From Solirubrobacter phytolaccae (lineage in GTDB: Bacteria; Actinomycetota; Thermoleophilia; Solirubrobacterales; Solirubrobacteraceae), in assembly GCF_027587195.1 (NCBI RefSeq), contig NZ_JAPDDP010000006.1, positions 62,001 to 126,000 on the forward strand: 64,000 nucleotides of DNA, written 5' to 3'. The notes beneath the pieces were generated by a model. That model was given only the letters and a program-made list of their open reading frames with translations, did not search any database and had not been told where the DNA came from. Position numbers and translations under genes: made by a program. Below are positions 25,601 to 33,062 of this stretch, piece by piece. Numbering within the stretch: position 1 is the stretch's first letter; each line of letters starts with the position of its first letter.

Positions 25601-26240
25601 CGTCGCCGTCGGCTGCTCGATCACGGGCACCGTGTTGACCTCCTGCCGCGTCGACCTGTTCACGGTCGCCGGCGGGACGGCCTCGATCGCGCACGCCGCC
25701 GCGGCCAAGCCGGTGCTGATCGGCACCGGCACGTACCGCAACGCGGACGGCGCGAAGAAGCTCGAGGTCGACGTGGCCCTCAACGCCACCGGCCGCGCGC
25801 TGATGCGCAAGTCGCCGCGGGGCCTGAAGGTCTCGGTCAAGATCACGGGCACGCCGGTCAAGGGCGAGCAGCTCGAGGCGACCGGCGTCGCGACGCTGGT
25901 CCGCCAGCGCGTCACCGCCACGATCGGCGGCTTCGCCGTCAACCGCGCGACGCTGACGACGGGCGCCAAGCGGCAGCTGAACCGGCTCGCCAAGCAGGTC
26001 AAGGGCACCGCCGTCGCGATCCGTGTCGTCGGCAACACCGACGCCTCGTCCGACGACGCCGACTACCTCGAGCGGCTCGGACAGCGCCGCGCCCGCGTGG
26101 TGGCCGCGTACCTGCGCGCGCACGGCGTGAAGGCCAAGGCGACGCTGGTCTCGGCCGGCGCCACGCAGCCGAAGGCCAGCAACGCCACGGCCGCGGGCCG
26201 CGCGCAGAATCGCCGCGTGGAGCTCCGAATCGACCGCTAG
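22656..26240 (+). CDS. Secreted beta-propeller / Ig-repeat / OmpA-domain protein
   Basis: A 1194-residue modular surface protein. After a signal peptide (about 1-33, ending SGASAQ) comes a TolB-like beta-propeller (about 35-320) with repeated WSADGTRLLLSD, SPDGKKVAFASN motifs. A further domain (about 330-415) leads to six tandem Ig-like repeats of 85 residues, a PTPTATATPTPTATPTKP linker, a beta domain (about 960-1085) and a C-terminal OmpA-like domain (about 1090-1194). The OmpA domain includes GNTDASSDDADYLERLGQRR and the terminal GRAQNRRVELRI, the peptidoglycan-binding signature. It is therefore expected to be held non-covalently on the cell wall with the propeller outward. Its function is unknown; adhesion or carbohydrate binding is possible. 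Confidence 0.82.
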   Translation: MSYPKTRRAARITAAAIGGVLTAALAVPSGASAQMYKQSDNGVLAYSTQDGVVHTIFQNGTNDAIVSTALQAPLGVRGTVGEWSADGTRLLLSDSSQDLLDVNPWTRTQIAKVDEPFAIVGPSMSPDGTAYAFGSTANGANIYTTADGTTTQVFPGASDGTAWSNDDQLLITKDGEGALRFPDPVATNHATANWSVIFDGVYPLHSTISRDGTKVAYTGFGLEESGPSYDAVLVRADGQDSPGTKVEGNTNSSHENLTTISPDGKKVAFASNRAGDGTWSIYIRDLIANTTTVVPNTKLASGMNFKGLSWQPAMIPNLAQGDISSATEVGSTLYLNEMYDTPTAPVITTWQWQTCVDVDQWDLNGTCTNVSGQTSAGYAVTAGDVGKRFRVIRTVTNGAGTDTDASLITEAIVAPDTTAPGVPTIGTKPSSRSNVASPTFTWTGAEAGGTYRCSLDNAAFALCTSGSTFAVTGDGSHSFRVRQIDASSNAGDPAEYTWTLDTSAPGTPTVTTRPATRTKQTSATVAYTGAEAGGSFECRLGAGSWIACASPVTMSNLSEGDKSLSIRQVDTAGNRSDAETVSWTVDLTAPAAPTITTKPGTLSSATAPTFAWTGAEAGGTYECAIDSGAYSACISGSTFPLTGQGAHSFKVRQVDAAGNAGTAADHEWSLDSTGPAAPTITTDPGTSSRTTAPTFAWTGAEGGGTYECAVDSGTFTTCTSGSTFPITGEGAHSFKVRQVDGLGNAGTPAEHTWTHDTTVPTAPAITTKPPVTSNEAAPTFAWTGAEGGGTYECSLDNGTFTACVSGSTFPVSGEGVHSFRVRQVDAAGNTGLFSAYTWALDTTAPAAPLIIGSHDAVYKRTAEYQFTGEEGASFECRLDAGDWTACTSPSNVSGYTSGAHTFRVRQVDAAGNTSPAAEDAFTAFLDEPTTPVVEPPVATPTPTATATPTPTATPTKPKLTAVIGDTASGTSSGATIAVKDQGVAVGCSITGTVLTSCRVDLFTVAGGTASIAHAAAAKPVLIGTGTYRNADGAKKLEVDVALNATGRALMRKSPRGLKVSVKITGTPVKGEQLEATGVATLVRQRVTATIGGFAVNRATLTTGAKRQLNRLAKQVKGTAVAIRVVGNTDASSDDADYLERLGQRRARVVAAYLRAHGVKAKATLVSAGATQPKASNATAAGRAQNRRVELRIDR
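23901..25430 (+). repeat. Six tandem 255-bp repeats encoding Ig-like domains
   Basis: Exactly 510 codons divide into six units of 85 residues, each beginning with a DTTAP-like strand and containing FTWTGAEAGGTYECxLD, a CTSGSTF-type turn and HSFRVRQVDAAGN. Units 3, 4 and 5 are the most alike (GTYEC, SGSTFP, GEGAHSF); units 2 and 6 are the most diverged. The two Cys of each unit probably form a disulfide. Confidence 0.85.
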
Positions 26241-26255
26241 CCCCGACCTCCTGCC

Positions 26256-26284
26256 GTCGTCGCGGACCCGTGGCCCGCGACGAC
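26256..26284. terminator. Hairpin between convergent genes
   Basis: Arms GTCGTCGCGG and CCGCGACGAC form a perfect 10-bp stem with a 9-base loop, in the 59-bp gap between the OmpA-domain gene and the xylose permease gene. No T-run follows on either strand, so it is probably a bidirectional, Rho-aided or GC-type terminator. Confidence 0.55.
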
Positions 26285-26299
26285 TTCAGGGGCGGCGTG

Positions 26300-27577
26300 T
26301 CAGCGGCCGGTCGCCGCGGCTCGTCGGCGCGAGACCGCGTCGACGCTGGCCGCGAGCAGGAGCACGAGGCCGTTGATGATGAACTGCACGCCGGACTTCT
26401 GCGTCACCAGCGGGAGACCGTTGGCGATGATCGCCACGACCAGACCGCCGGTGACCGCGTCCACGATCCGGCCGCGCCCACCGAACAGCGAGGTGCCGCC
26501 GATGACCGCCGCGCCGACCGCGTACAGCAGGGTCTGCGCGCCACCCGTGGTCGGGGAGACGCTGTTGTCGCGCGACGCGAGCAGGATGCCCGCGACGATC
26601 GCCAGCGTCGATCCGAGGATGAAGCAGACCGTCTTGATGTTCGGGACGTTGATGCCCGCCCGGCGCGCCGCCTCGGCGTTGCCGCCGACCGCGTACACGT
26701 GCCGGCCGAAGCTGGTCCGCATGAGCAGGAACGTCAGCGCGACCACCAGGGCCACGACCAGCGGCACCACCCACGGCACGCCCTGGATGATGATCGGCGC
26801 GTTCGCGCGCTGGCGCTCCTGGTTGAGCAGGAACACGGCGATCAGCACGACCACCGCGAGGGCGCCGACCTTGGCCGCCCAGACGGACATGGCCGGCGTC
26901 TGCAGACCCGCGCGCTTGCGCGTCTGGATCGCCCGCAGCGACGTGGCGGCGAACCCGGCGACGACGATCACCGCGAACAGCCAGCCGAGGCCGGTCGGCA
27001 TGTTCTTGTTCATCACCGACAGGACGGCGTCGTCCCGGATCGGGATCGTGCCGCCCTCGCCGATGATCAACAACATCGCGCCCTGCAACCCGAGGAAGAA
27101 GGCCAGCGAGACCACGAACGACGGAATGCCGAGCCGCGCGACCAGCAACGCGATCGCGAACCCGATCGCCACGCCCGTGAGGAGCGCCGCGGCGACCGCC
27201 AGCGGCCACGCCCAGCCGTGGTTGGTGAGCGTCACGCCCAGGATGGCCGCGCCGGTACCGGCGGTGAAGCCGGCCGAGAGGTCGATCTCGCCCAGCAACA
27301 GGACGAACACCAACCCCATCGCGAGCACCATGATCGCCGCGCCCTGGTTGAGCAGGTTCGCGAAGTTCTGCTGGGTCAGGAACGAGTCGGGCTCCATGAT
27401 CCCGAACACGATCACCAGCACCAGCGCGCCGATGACCGCCGGCAGGGCGCCCAGATCGCCGCCCTTGATGCGCTCCCAGTAGCCGCCCGCGGCCTCGCCG
27501 ATGCCGCCCTGCCCCGGCGTCGTCTCGCGCTCGAACTCCGAGACCGGCGGGGCCGGGACGGTCGCCTGCGCGCTCAT
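26300..27577 (-). CDS. xylH: Sugar ABC transporter permease (XylH-like)
   Basis: A 425-residue membrane protein of the ribose/xylose permease family, with about ten helices and family blocks such as GFVFVLLLGEIDLSAGFTAG, GIPSFVVSLAFFLGLQG, FGRHVYAVGGNAEAARRAGIN and GRGRIVDAVTGG. A polar N-terminal extension (about 45 residues) precedes the first helix. The ATG overlaps the ATPase stop (ATGA). With the divergent ROK regulator and the nearby secreted xylanase, xylose is the likely substrate, but arabinose or another pentose cannot be excluded. Confidence 0.87.
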   Translation of the reverse strand: MSAQATVPAPPVSEFERETTPGQGGIGEAAGGYWERIKGGDLGALPAVIGALVLVIVFGIMEPDSFLTQQNFANLLNQGAAIMVLAMGLVFVLLLGEIDLSAGFTAGTGAAILGVTLTNHGWAWPLAVAAALLTGVAIGFAIALLVARLGIPSFVVSLAFFLGLQGAMLLIIGEGGTIPIRDDAVLSVMNKNMPTGLGWLFAVIVVAGFAATSLRAIQTRKRAGLQTPAMSVWAAKVGALAVVVLIAVFLLNQERQRANAPIIIQGVPWVVPLVVALVVALTFLLMRTSFGRHVYAVGGNAEAARRAGINVPNIKTVCFILGSTLAIVAGILLASRDNSVSPTTGGAQTLLYAVGAAVIGGTSLFGGRGRIVDAVTGGLVVAIIANGLPLVTQKSGVQFIINGLVLLLAASVDAVSRRRAAATGR

Positions 27578-28329
27578 GCGACCGCCGCCAGCGCGTCGGA
27601 CCGGCCCGCGGTGATGAGCTCGATCACCTGCGTGTACGTGACGTCCTTCGCCCGCACCTGTGCCGCCATCTGGCCCAGGTAGAGCGCGGCGATGCTGTCC
27701 GCCACCTGCATGACGTCGTTCATGTTGTGCGTGATCAGCACGACGCCCAGCCCGTTGTCCGCGAGGCGGCGCACGAGCTTGAGCACCTGCTCGGTCTGGG
27801 CGACGCCCAGCGCGGCGGTCGGCTCGTCGAGGATCACGACCTTCGAGTTCCAGAGCACCGCCCGGGCGATCGCGACCGTCTGCCGCTGGCCGCCCGAGAG
27901 CGAGGACACGTTCTGCCGCAGCGAGCGGAGGGTGCGCACGGACAGCGACTTCAGCGTCTCGCCCGCGCGCTTCTCCATCTCGGTCTCGTTGAGCGTGAGC
28001 CCCGAGTGGATCTCACGCCCGAGGAACAGGTTGTGGACGACGTCCAGGTTGTCGCAGAGCGCCAGGTCCTGGTAGACGATCTCGATCCCCAACGCGTTCG
28101 CGTCCTTGGGCCCGTGGATCGTCACCGGCCGCCCCTCGAAGCGCAGCTCGCCGTCGTCGATCGGATGGATGCCGGCGATGCACTTGATGAGCGTGCTCTT
28201 GCCGGCGCCGTTGTCCCCGACGAGCGCGGTCACCTCACCGGCGCGGACGTCGAGGTCCACGTCCCGGAGGACGTGCACCGCCCCGAAGGACTTGTTGACG
28301 CCCCGCAGCGAGAGCAGGGGCTCGCTCAT
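27574..28329 (-). CDS. xylG: Sugar ABC transporter ATPase, single-domain (XylG-like)
   Basis: A 251-residue ABC ATPase with Walker A GDNGAGKS, signature LSGGQRQ and Walker B VVILDEPTAALG, plus the sugar-importer-type insert IVYQDLALCDNLDVVHNLFLGRE. Classical XylG, MglA and RbsA are about 500 residues with two ABC domains; this one has a single complete domain, so the working transporter presumably uses a homodimer. The ATG at 28329 overlaps the stop of the binding-protein gene; the longer open frame upstream is a shadow of that gene. Confidence 0.88.
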   Translation of the reverse strand: MSEPLLSLRGVNKSFGAVHVLRDVDLDVRAGEVTALVGDNGAGKSTLIKCIAGIHPIDDGELRFEGRPVTIHGPKDANALGIEIVYQDLALCDNLDVVHNLFLGREIHSGLTLNETEMEKRAGETLKSLSVRTLRSLRQNVSSLSGGQRQTVAIARAVLWNSKVVILDEPTAALGVAQTEQVLKLVRRLADNGLGVVLITHNMNDVMQVADSIAALYLGQMAAQVRAKDVTYTQVIELITAGRSDALAAVA

Positions 28330-29444
28330 CCGCTGATCCCGTTCTCCTGGCACGCCTTCTTCAGGTCCGCGGTCGTGCACAGCTTGTCGGCGGTGGTGAA
28401 CCCGTCGGCGACGACGTCCTTGACGCTGTCCTTGAAGATCGCCTGCGGCTGCAGCAGCACGGACTTGACCTGCTGCTTGGTCTCGGTGTCCTCGACCGAG
28501 CCGGTGGCCTGCGCGTCGGCGCCCGCGGTGTCGCCCTTGGCCAGCGCGATGGCGAGCTTGGAGGCCGCGTCGGCCTCCTTCTTGATCGCCTTGTAGACCG
28601 TCATGCACTGCGTGCCGAGCAGCACCCGCTGCAGGCCCTCGTCGGTCGCGTCCTGGCCGGTCGTCGGGATCTTGCCGTCCTCGCCGTTGCGGCTGAGCAC
28701 GGACACCACGGCGCCCGCCAGGCCGTCGTTGGCGGAGTCGACGCCCACGAAGTCGCCCTTGGCCTTGGTGAACATCTGCTCGAAGATCGTGCCGGCCTTC
28801 GTGTTGTCCCAGTCCGGGACGCTCTGGTCGGCCGCGATCGTGTAGCCCGCGTCCTTGATCGCCTTCTCGTAGCCCTGCTTGAAGAGCGTGGCGTTGTTGT
28901 CGGTCGGCGAGCCGTTCAGCAGCGCCACCGGGCCGCTCTTGTCGCCGTTGGCCTGCATGCACTTCACGAGACCCTCGCCTTGCGCCGTGCCGACGGCGAC
29001 GTTGTCGAAGGACACGTAGTAGGAAGCGCCGCCGCCGAGCGTGAGGCGGTCGTAGTCGATGACCGGCACGCCCTGCTGCTTGGCCTTGTTGATCACGGCC
29101 GCGGCCGACGGCGAGTCGAGGTTGACGATCAGCAGGGCGTTGACGCCCTCGTTGAGCATCTGGTCGGCGATCGTGCCGAACTTGGCCTTGTCGCCGTTGG
29201 CGTTCTGGATGTCGGACTCGACGCCGGCGGCCTTGAACGCGTCGGCGAGGAAGGGGCGGTCCGCCTGCTCCCAACGGGCCGACGACGCGGTGTCGGGAAG
29301 GATGACCCCGACCTTGGCGGTCGGCGCGGGCGTCGAGGAGCCGTTCGAACCGCTACCGGACGGGGCGGCATCGTCGCTGCCACACGCGGCGACGGTGATG
29401 GCGAGGGCCGCGGCGACCGCGCCCGCGATGATCTTGTTACGCAT
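28326..29444 (-). CDS. xylF: Sugar ABC transporter binding lipoprotein (XylF-like)
   Basis: A 372-residue type-1 periplasmic binding protein. The lipobox ends at Cys21 (TVAAC), followed by a Ser/Gly linker. XylF-like blocks are VIDYDRL, YVSFDNVAVG, VDSANDGLAGAVVSVL and GQDATDEGLQRVLLGTQCMTVYK. The ATG at 29444 lies behind GGGAG and starts the signal peptide; a frame 59 codons longer would cross the divergent promoter. It is the first gene of the importer operon, divergent from the ROK regulator. Confidence 0.88.
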   Translation of the reverse strand: MRNKIIAGAVAAALAITVAACGSDDAAPSGSGSNGSSTPAPTAKVGVILPDTASSARWEQADRPFLADAFKAAGVESDIQNANGDKAKFGTIADQMLNEGVNALLIVNLDSPSAAAVINKAKQQGVPVIDYDRLTLGGGASYYVSFDNVAVGTAQGEGLVKCMQANGDKSGPVALLNGSPTDNNATLFKQGYEKAIKDAGYTIAADQSVPDWDNTKAGTIFEQMFTKAKGDFVGVDSANDGLAGAVVSVLSRNGEDGKIPTTGQDATDEGLQRVLLGTQCMTVYKAIKKEADAASKLAIALAKGDTAGADAQATGSVEDTETKQQVKSVLLQPQAIFKDSVKDVVADGFTTADKLCTTADLKKACQENGISG

Positions 29445-29562
29445 CAGCGCACTCCCAAGAGGACGTCGGTCGCCGTCGTCGCGCTGCTCGTGGCCGGCTG
29501 TGTAGCTGCCATCTCGTCTCCTCGCCGTCTCCGACACCGCTCGTGCAAGTGCCGACTGGTAC

Positions 29563-29587
29563 TTATGAAGGATTCTACGTATAGCGG
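29563..29587 (+). promoter_or_regulatory. 25-bp element shared with the xylanase promoter
   Basis: It matches the stretch 30832-30856 in 20 of 25 positions, ending in an identical CGTATAGCGG. It lies in the divergent xylF/ROK intergenic region, 23 bp before the ROK start. It may be a promoter containing TATAGC as a -10-like hexamer, or a binding site for the ROK protein. Confidence 0.5.
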
Positions 29588-29610
29588 GTGGAATAGAGTC
29601 TTGGACCAGA

Positions 29611-30807
29611 GTGAGCGTCAACGATCGTCCAGGTTCGTCTCCCCGGCGCTTCAGCGGGCGCGAGGAGAACCGCTTCAGAGTGCTGCGGGCGCTCTACACC
29701 CATCCGGGCAGCACGCGGACGGAGCTGGCCGAGCACACCGGGCTTTCGCGGCCCACCGTCTCGGTGGTGGCCGACGAGCTCGTCCAGGCCGGGCTGGTCA
29801 GCCAGCACGAGGACTCCCAGCCGCGCACCGGGCGGCCGCCCGTGCTGCTCTCTCTCGCCCCTGGCGCGGCGTTCGCCGTCGGCGTGGACATGGGGCACGC
29901 CCACGTGCAGGTCGCGGTCAGCGACCTCTCGGGCCAGATCCTCGGCCAGCGGCGGGAGGACGCCGACGTCGACCACGACCCGATCGACAGCCTGGACCTG
30001 GCCCGCGACCTGGTGAGCGAGGTGCTCGAGCAGGCCGGGGTGACGAGCGACCGGGTGATCGGCGCCGGCATGGCGCTCTCTGCGCCGCTGGATCGCACCT
30101 CCGGCGCCATCCTCGCCGAGGGCATCCTGCCGAACTGGTCCGGGGTCCAGCCCGCGCTCGAGATGCAGCGCCGCCTCGGCGTGCCGGTCGAGGTGCGCAA
30201 CGACGCCAACCTCGGCGCGCTCGGCGAGCACACGTTCGGCGCGGGCCGCGGCGTCGCCGACATGCTCTACGTGCGCCTGTCGGCGGGGATCGGCCTGGGC
30301 CTGGTGCTCGACGGACACCCGTACGGCGGGACGAGCGGGATCGCCGGCGAGCTCGGCCACCTGCGCGTCCGTCCCGACGGCCTGATCTGCCGCTGCGGCA
30401 ACCGCGGGTGCCTGGAGACCGTCGCCAGCTCGGCGGCGGTCGCCCGGCTGCTCGCGAGCAGCCGCGACGAGCGCATCACCGTCGAGCGGCTCCTGGAGCT
30501 GGTGGCCGGCGGGGACCGCGGCGCGACCCGCGCGGTCTCCGAGGCCGCAAGCACGATCGGCGAGGCGCTCGCGTCCGTCGTGAACCTCTTCAACCCCCAG
30601 CTGCTGCTGGTCGGCGGCGATCTCGCCGCCGCCGGCGAGACGCTGCTCGAGCCGCTGCGCACGGCCATCGACCGCTACGCCATCGGGCCGGCGGCCGGTG
30701 CCGTGACCGTCAGCGCGGGCGCGCTCGGCAGCCAGGCCGAGGTGCTGGGTGCGGTGGCGCTGATCCTCGGGGAGTCTCCGGCGATCCTTGCCGCCGACGC
30801 CGCGTGA
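29611..30807 (+). CDS. ROK-family transcriptional regulator (XylR-like)
   Basis: A 398-residue regulator. The N-terminal winged helix (about 15-75) reads NRFRVLRALYTHPGSTRTELAEHTGLSRPTVSVVADEL. The ROK sugar-binding domain follows, with VDMGHAHVQVAVSDL and the zinc motif CRCGNRGCLE at about 258. The family includes xylose repressors XylR. The GTG at 29611 was taken as start. It is divergent from a xylose-type importer and followed by a xylanase gene; a 25-bp element precedes both this gene and the xylanase gene, which fits a small regulon released by xylose. Activator or repressor mode cannot be seen. Confidence 0.87.
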   Translation: MSVNDRPGSSPRRFSGREENRFRVLRALYTHPGSTRTELAEHTGLSRPTVSVVADELVQAGLVSQHEDSQPRTGRPPVLLSLAPGAAFAVGVDMGHAHVQVAVSDLSGQILGQRREDADVDHDPIDSLDLARDLVSEVLEQAGVTSDRVIGAGMALSAPLDRTSGAILAEGILPNWSGVQPALEMQRRLGVPVEVRNDANLGALGEHTFGAGRGVADMLYVRLSAGIGLGLVLDGHPYGGTSGIAGELGHLRVRPDGLICRCGNRGCLETVASSAAVARLLASSRDERITVERLLELVAGGDRGATRAVSEAASTIGEALASVVNLFNPQLLLVGGDLAAAGETLLEPLRTAIDRYAIGPAAGAVTVSAGALGSQAEVLGAVALILGESPAILAADAA

Positions 30808-30827
30808 GAGCTCTTCGCGAGCTCTCA
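30805..30827 (+). terminator. Hairpin at the end of the ROK gene
   Basis: Arms TGAGAGCTC and GAGCTCTCA form a perfect 9-bp stem with loop TTCGC. The left arm includes the ROK stop codon. A T5 run follows 13 bases later. It separates the regulator from the xylanase promoter. Confidence 0.6.
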
Positions 30828-30831
30828 TGAG

Positions 30832-30856
30832 TTCTGAAGTCTTTTTCGTATAGCGG
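30832..30856 (+). promoter_or_regulatory. 25-bp element upstream of the xylanase gene
   Basis: Second copy of the element at 29563-29587, with the identical CGTATAGCGG end. It lies 70 bp upstream of the xylanase ATG. Being upstream of two genes of the same locus and on the same strand, it is a candidate common promoter or operator. Confidence 0.5.
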
Positions 30857-30926
30857 TCTCATCACGGCGGTCTCAAGGCTGTTTTAAGCACTATGTTGCG
30901 GAAACAGTTTCGAGTCGAGGAGAGAG

Positions 30927-32990
30927 ATGAGGATCAACCAGATCAGGCGGATCGCCGCCGCCGGTGTCGTGAGCGCGATCGCGCTGTCGGGCGCCTTCGG
31001 CGTCGGCACGGCCGCCGCGGTCGACTACACGCTGCCGTCGCTGTGGCAGTCGTACAAGGACGACTTCACGATGGGCACGTTCGGCAACTGGAACAGCCAG
31101 CAGGCGCTCTACCACTACCGCGCCAACAGCATCCCGAACAACCTCAAGCTCGACAGCCAGATCGGCACGAGCGCCACCAACAGCCTCTCGCGGCAGGCGT
31201 ACGTCGCCAAGGTCGCGCAGATCAACGCCGACGCCACGCTCACCGCCGACCAGAAGGCGGCGGCGATCGAGGACGCCAACCAGCAGATCGTCCTGCAGCC
31301 GACGACCGGCAACGGGCAGGCCGAGCAGATCCTGCAGTCCATCCAGGCCTACAACGCGACGCTCCCGGCGGACCAGAAGAAGGTCGTCCGCGGGCACGTG
31401 TTCGCGTGGCACGGCGGCCAGCAGCCGAACTGGTTCTTCACCAACGGCTTCTACTACGACGCCGCCCACCCGGATTGGGCGAGCCCGCAGACGATGCTCA
31501 AGCGGCTCGACAACTACATCCACGCGATGACGAACAAGTACGCCAAGTACTCGGACGTCATCGTCGCCTGGGACGTCGTGAACGAGTCGGTCGACGACTA
31601 CACCGGGCAGATCCGCAACGCCGACGACGCCCAGGTCGGCCAGTGGGGCCGGATCTTCCGGCGCCCGGACCTCGACGGCGACCCGGACGCCCGCCTCACC
31701 GCCGAGTCGGCGTGGGTGCGCCAGGCGTTCGAGTCGGCCCGCAAGTGGGAGAACGCGGCGGGCGTGCACTGGAAGCTCTACTACAACGACTACCAGGACT
31801 CCAACAAGCTCTACGAGCCGAAGGAGAGCCAGACGATCAAGCTGCTCAAGCCGATCCACGCCGCGGGCAACATCGACGGCTACGGCATGCAGGGCCGCCT
31901 CGCGTGGGCGTACCCGACGATCGACATGCTGCGCAAGCAGATCGACGCGGGCCTGACCGTCGCCGACGAGATCTCGATCACCGAGTCCGACATCCGCAGC
32001 GACTTCGAGCCCAACCCGGACTACGACCCGTCGCAGCCCACCCGGCGCGTGACCGAGGCCGACGGGGCCGATCCGTCCCACCAGTGGCCGACGTACGGCT
32101 CGTGCTCGTGGACGAACCGCGCGGCCGCGAACGGCAACACGTTCGACGTCTGCAACTCACCCGTGCGCCGCATCCCGGCCTGGGGCACCGCGTCCAACGA
32201 CACGCTGGCCAACAGCCCGGACATCATGCGCAAGCAGGCCGACTTCGCGGCCGACTGGATGGACCTGCTGCTCTCGTACAAGGGCAAGGTCGCGCTGTAC
32301 GACTGGGACGGCACGTCGGACTCGAGCACGTTCAACCGCACGACCGGCGGCCACCTGTGGTCCGGGCTGTCCGGCAACCCGGAGAAGTACTCGTTCTTCG
32401 CGGTCATCGGCGCGCCGGCCCGCGAGAAGCTGCGTGACGCGATCGCCCGCGTCGACACGCTGGTGCCCGCGACCTACGCCACCGACGCGTGGCAGAAGGT
32501 CACCGCCGCGCGCGACGCTGCGAAGGCCCTCGTCTCCACCCGCATCTACTCGATCGACGGCGTGAACGCGGTCAAGAGCGCGACCGCGGCGCTCACCGAC
32601 GCGATCGGCGCCTACGAGGCGACGACGGCCGACGGCACCGTCGGCGGCGCCGTGCCGGCGACCCTGTCCCTCACGCTCGGTGCCGCGGCGGCGTTCCCGC
32701 CCTTCGTCCCAGGCGTCGAGAACGACTACACGGCGACTACGACCGCCACCGTCCTGTCGACCGCGGGGGACGCCACGCTCAGCGTGAGCGACCCCGGTTT
32801 CCTCACCAACGGCGCGTTCGCGCTGTCGGACCCGCTCCGGGTCGCGTTCTCCAGGAGCGCGTGGACAGCACCGGTCACGAATGACCCCGTGGCGGTCACG
32901 TTCCGTCAGCACATCGGCGCGACGCAGCCGCTGCGCACCGGCAGCTACAGCAAGACGCTGACCTTCACGCTGTCGACCACGACACCGTAG
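30927..32990 (+). CDS. Secreted GH10 endo-1,4-beta-xylanase
   Basis: A 687-residue secreted enzyme that cleaves xylan backbones. After the signal peptide (about 1-32) comes a GH10 domain (about 33-480) with HVFAWHGGQQPNWFF, the acid/base Glu220 in WDVVNES, YYNDY and the nucleophile Glu353 in ITESDI. An insert of about 35 residues (about 92-125) and a Cys-containing loop (about 390-415) distinguish it from minimal GH10 enzymes. A helical segment (about 495-568) links to the C-terminal domain shared with two other secreted proteins here (570-687). The ATG at 30927 follows GAGGAGAGAG. The released xylose oligomers would feed the adjacent importer. Confidence 0.92.
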   Translation: MRINQIRRIAAAGVVSAIALSGAFGVGTAAAVDYTLPSLWQSYKDDFTMGTFGNWNSQQALYHYRANSIPNNLKLDSQIGTSATNSLSRQAYVAKVAQINADATLTADQKAAAIEDANQQIVLQPTTGNGQAEQILQSIQAYNATLPADQKKVVRGHVFAWHGGQQPNWFFTNGFYYDAAHPDWASPQTMLKRLDNYIHAMTNKYAKYSDVIVAWDVVNESVDDYTGQIRNADDAQVGQWGRIFRRPDLDGDPDARLTAESAWVRQAFESARKWENAAGVHWKLYYNDYQDSNKLYEPKESQTIKLLKPIHAAGNIDGYGMQGRLAWAYPTIDMLRKQIDAGLTVADEISITESDIRSDFEPNPDYDPSQPTRRVTEADGADPSHQWPTYGSCSWTNRAAANGNTFDVCNSPVRRIPAWGTASNDTLANSPDIMRKQADFAADWMDLLLSYKGKVALYDWDGTSDSSTFNRTTGGHLWSGLSGNPEKYSFFAVIGAPAREKLRDAIARVDTLVPATYATDAWQKVTAARDAAKALVSTRIYSIDGVNAVKSATAALTDAIGAYEATTADGTVGGAVPATLSLTLGAAAAFPPFVPGVENDYTATTTATVLSTAGDATLSVSDPGFLTNGAFALSDPLRVAFSRSAWTAPVTNDPVAVTFRQHIGATQPLRTGSYSKTLTFTLSTTTP
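32634..32987 (+). other. Shared C-terminal domain, copy 2
   Basis: Residues 570-687 of the xylanase. Same order of motifs as copies 1 and 3: GTVGG, PATL, PGVENDYTATT, STAGDATLSV, NGAF, VTFRQ and LRTGSYSKTLTFTLSTTTP at the C-terminus. Confidence 0.85.
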
Positions 32991-33003
32991 AACCGCGTCC
33001 GGT

Positions 33004-33025
33004 GCGGCGGCTCACGAGCCGCCGC
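33004..33025. terminator. Hairpin between xylanase and DUF916-like genes
   Basis: Arms GCGGCGGCTC and GAGCCGCCGC are perfectly complementary around AC, 14 bases after the xylanase stop and 38 bases beyond the 3' end of the convergent gene. Probably shared by both transcripts. Confidence 0.6.
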
Positions 33026-33062
33026 GCCGCGTCGCGGTGCGGACACCTTGCGGGTGCACCCG

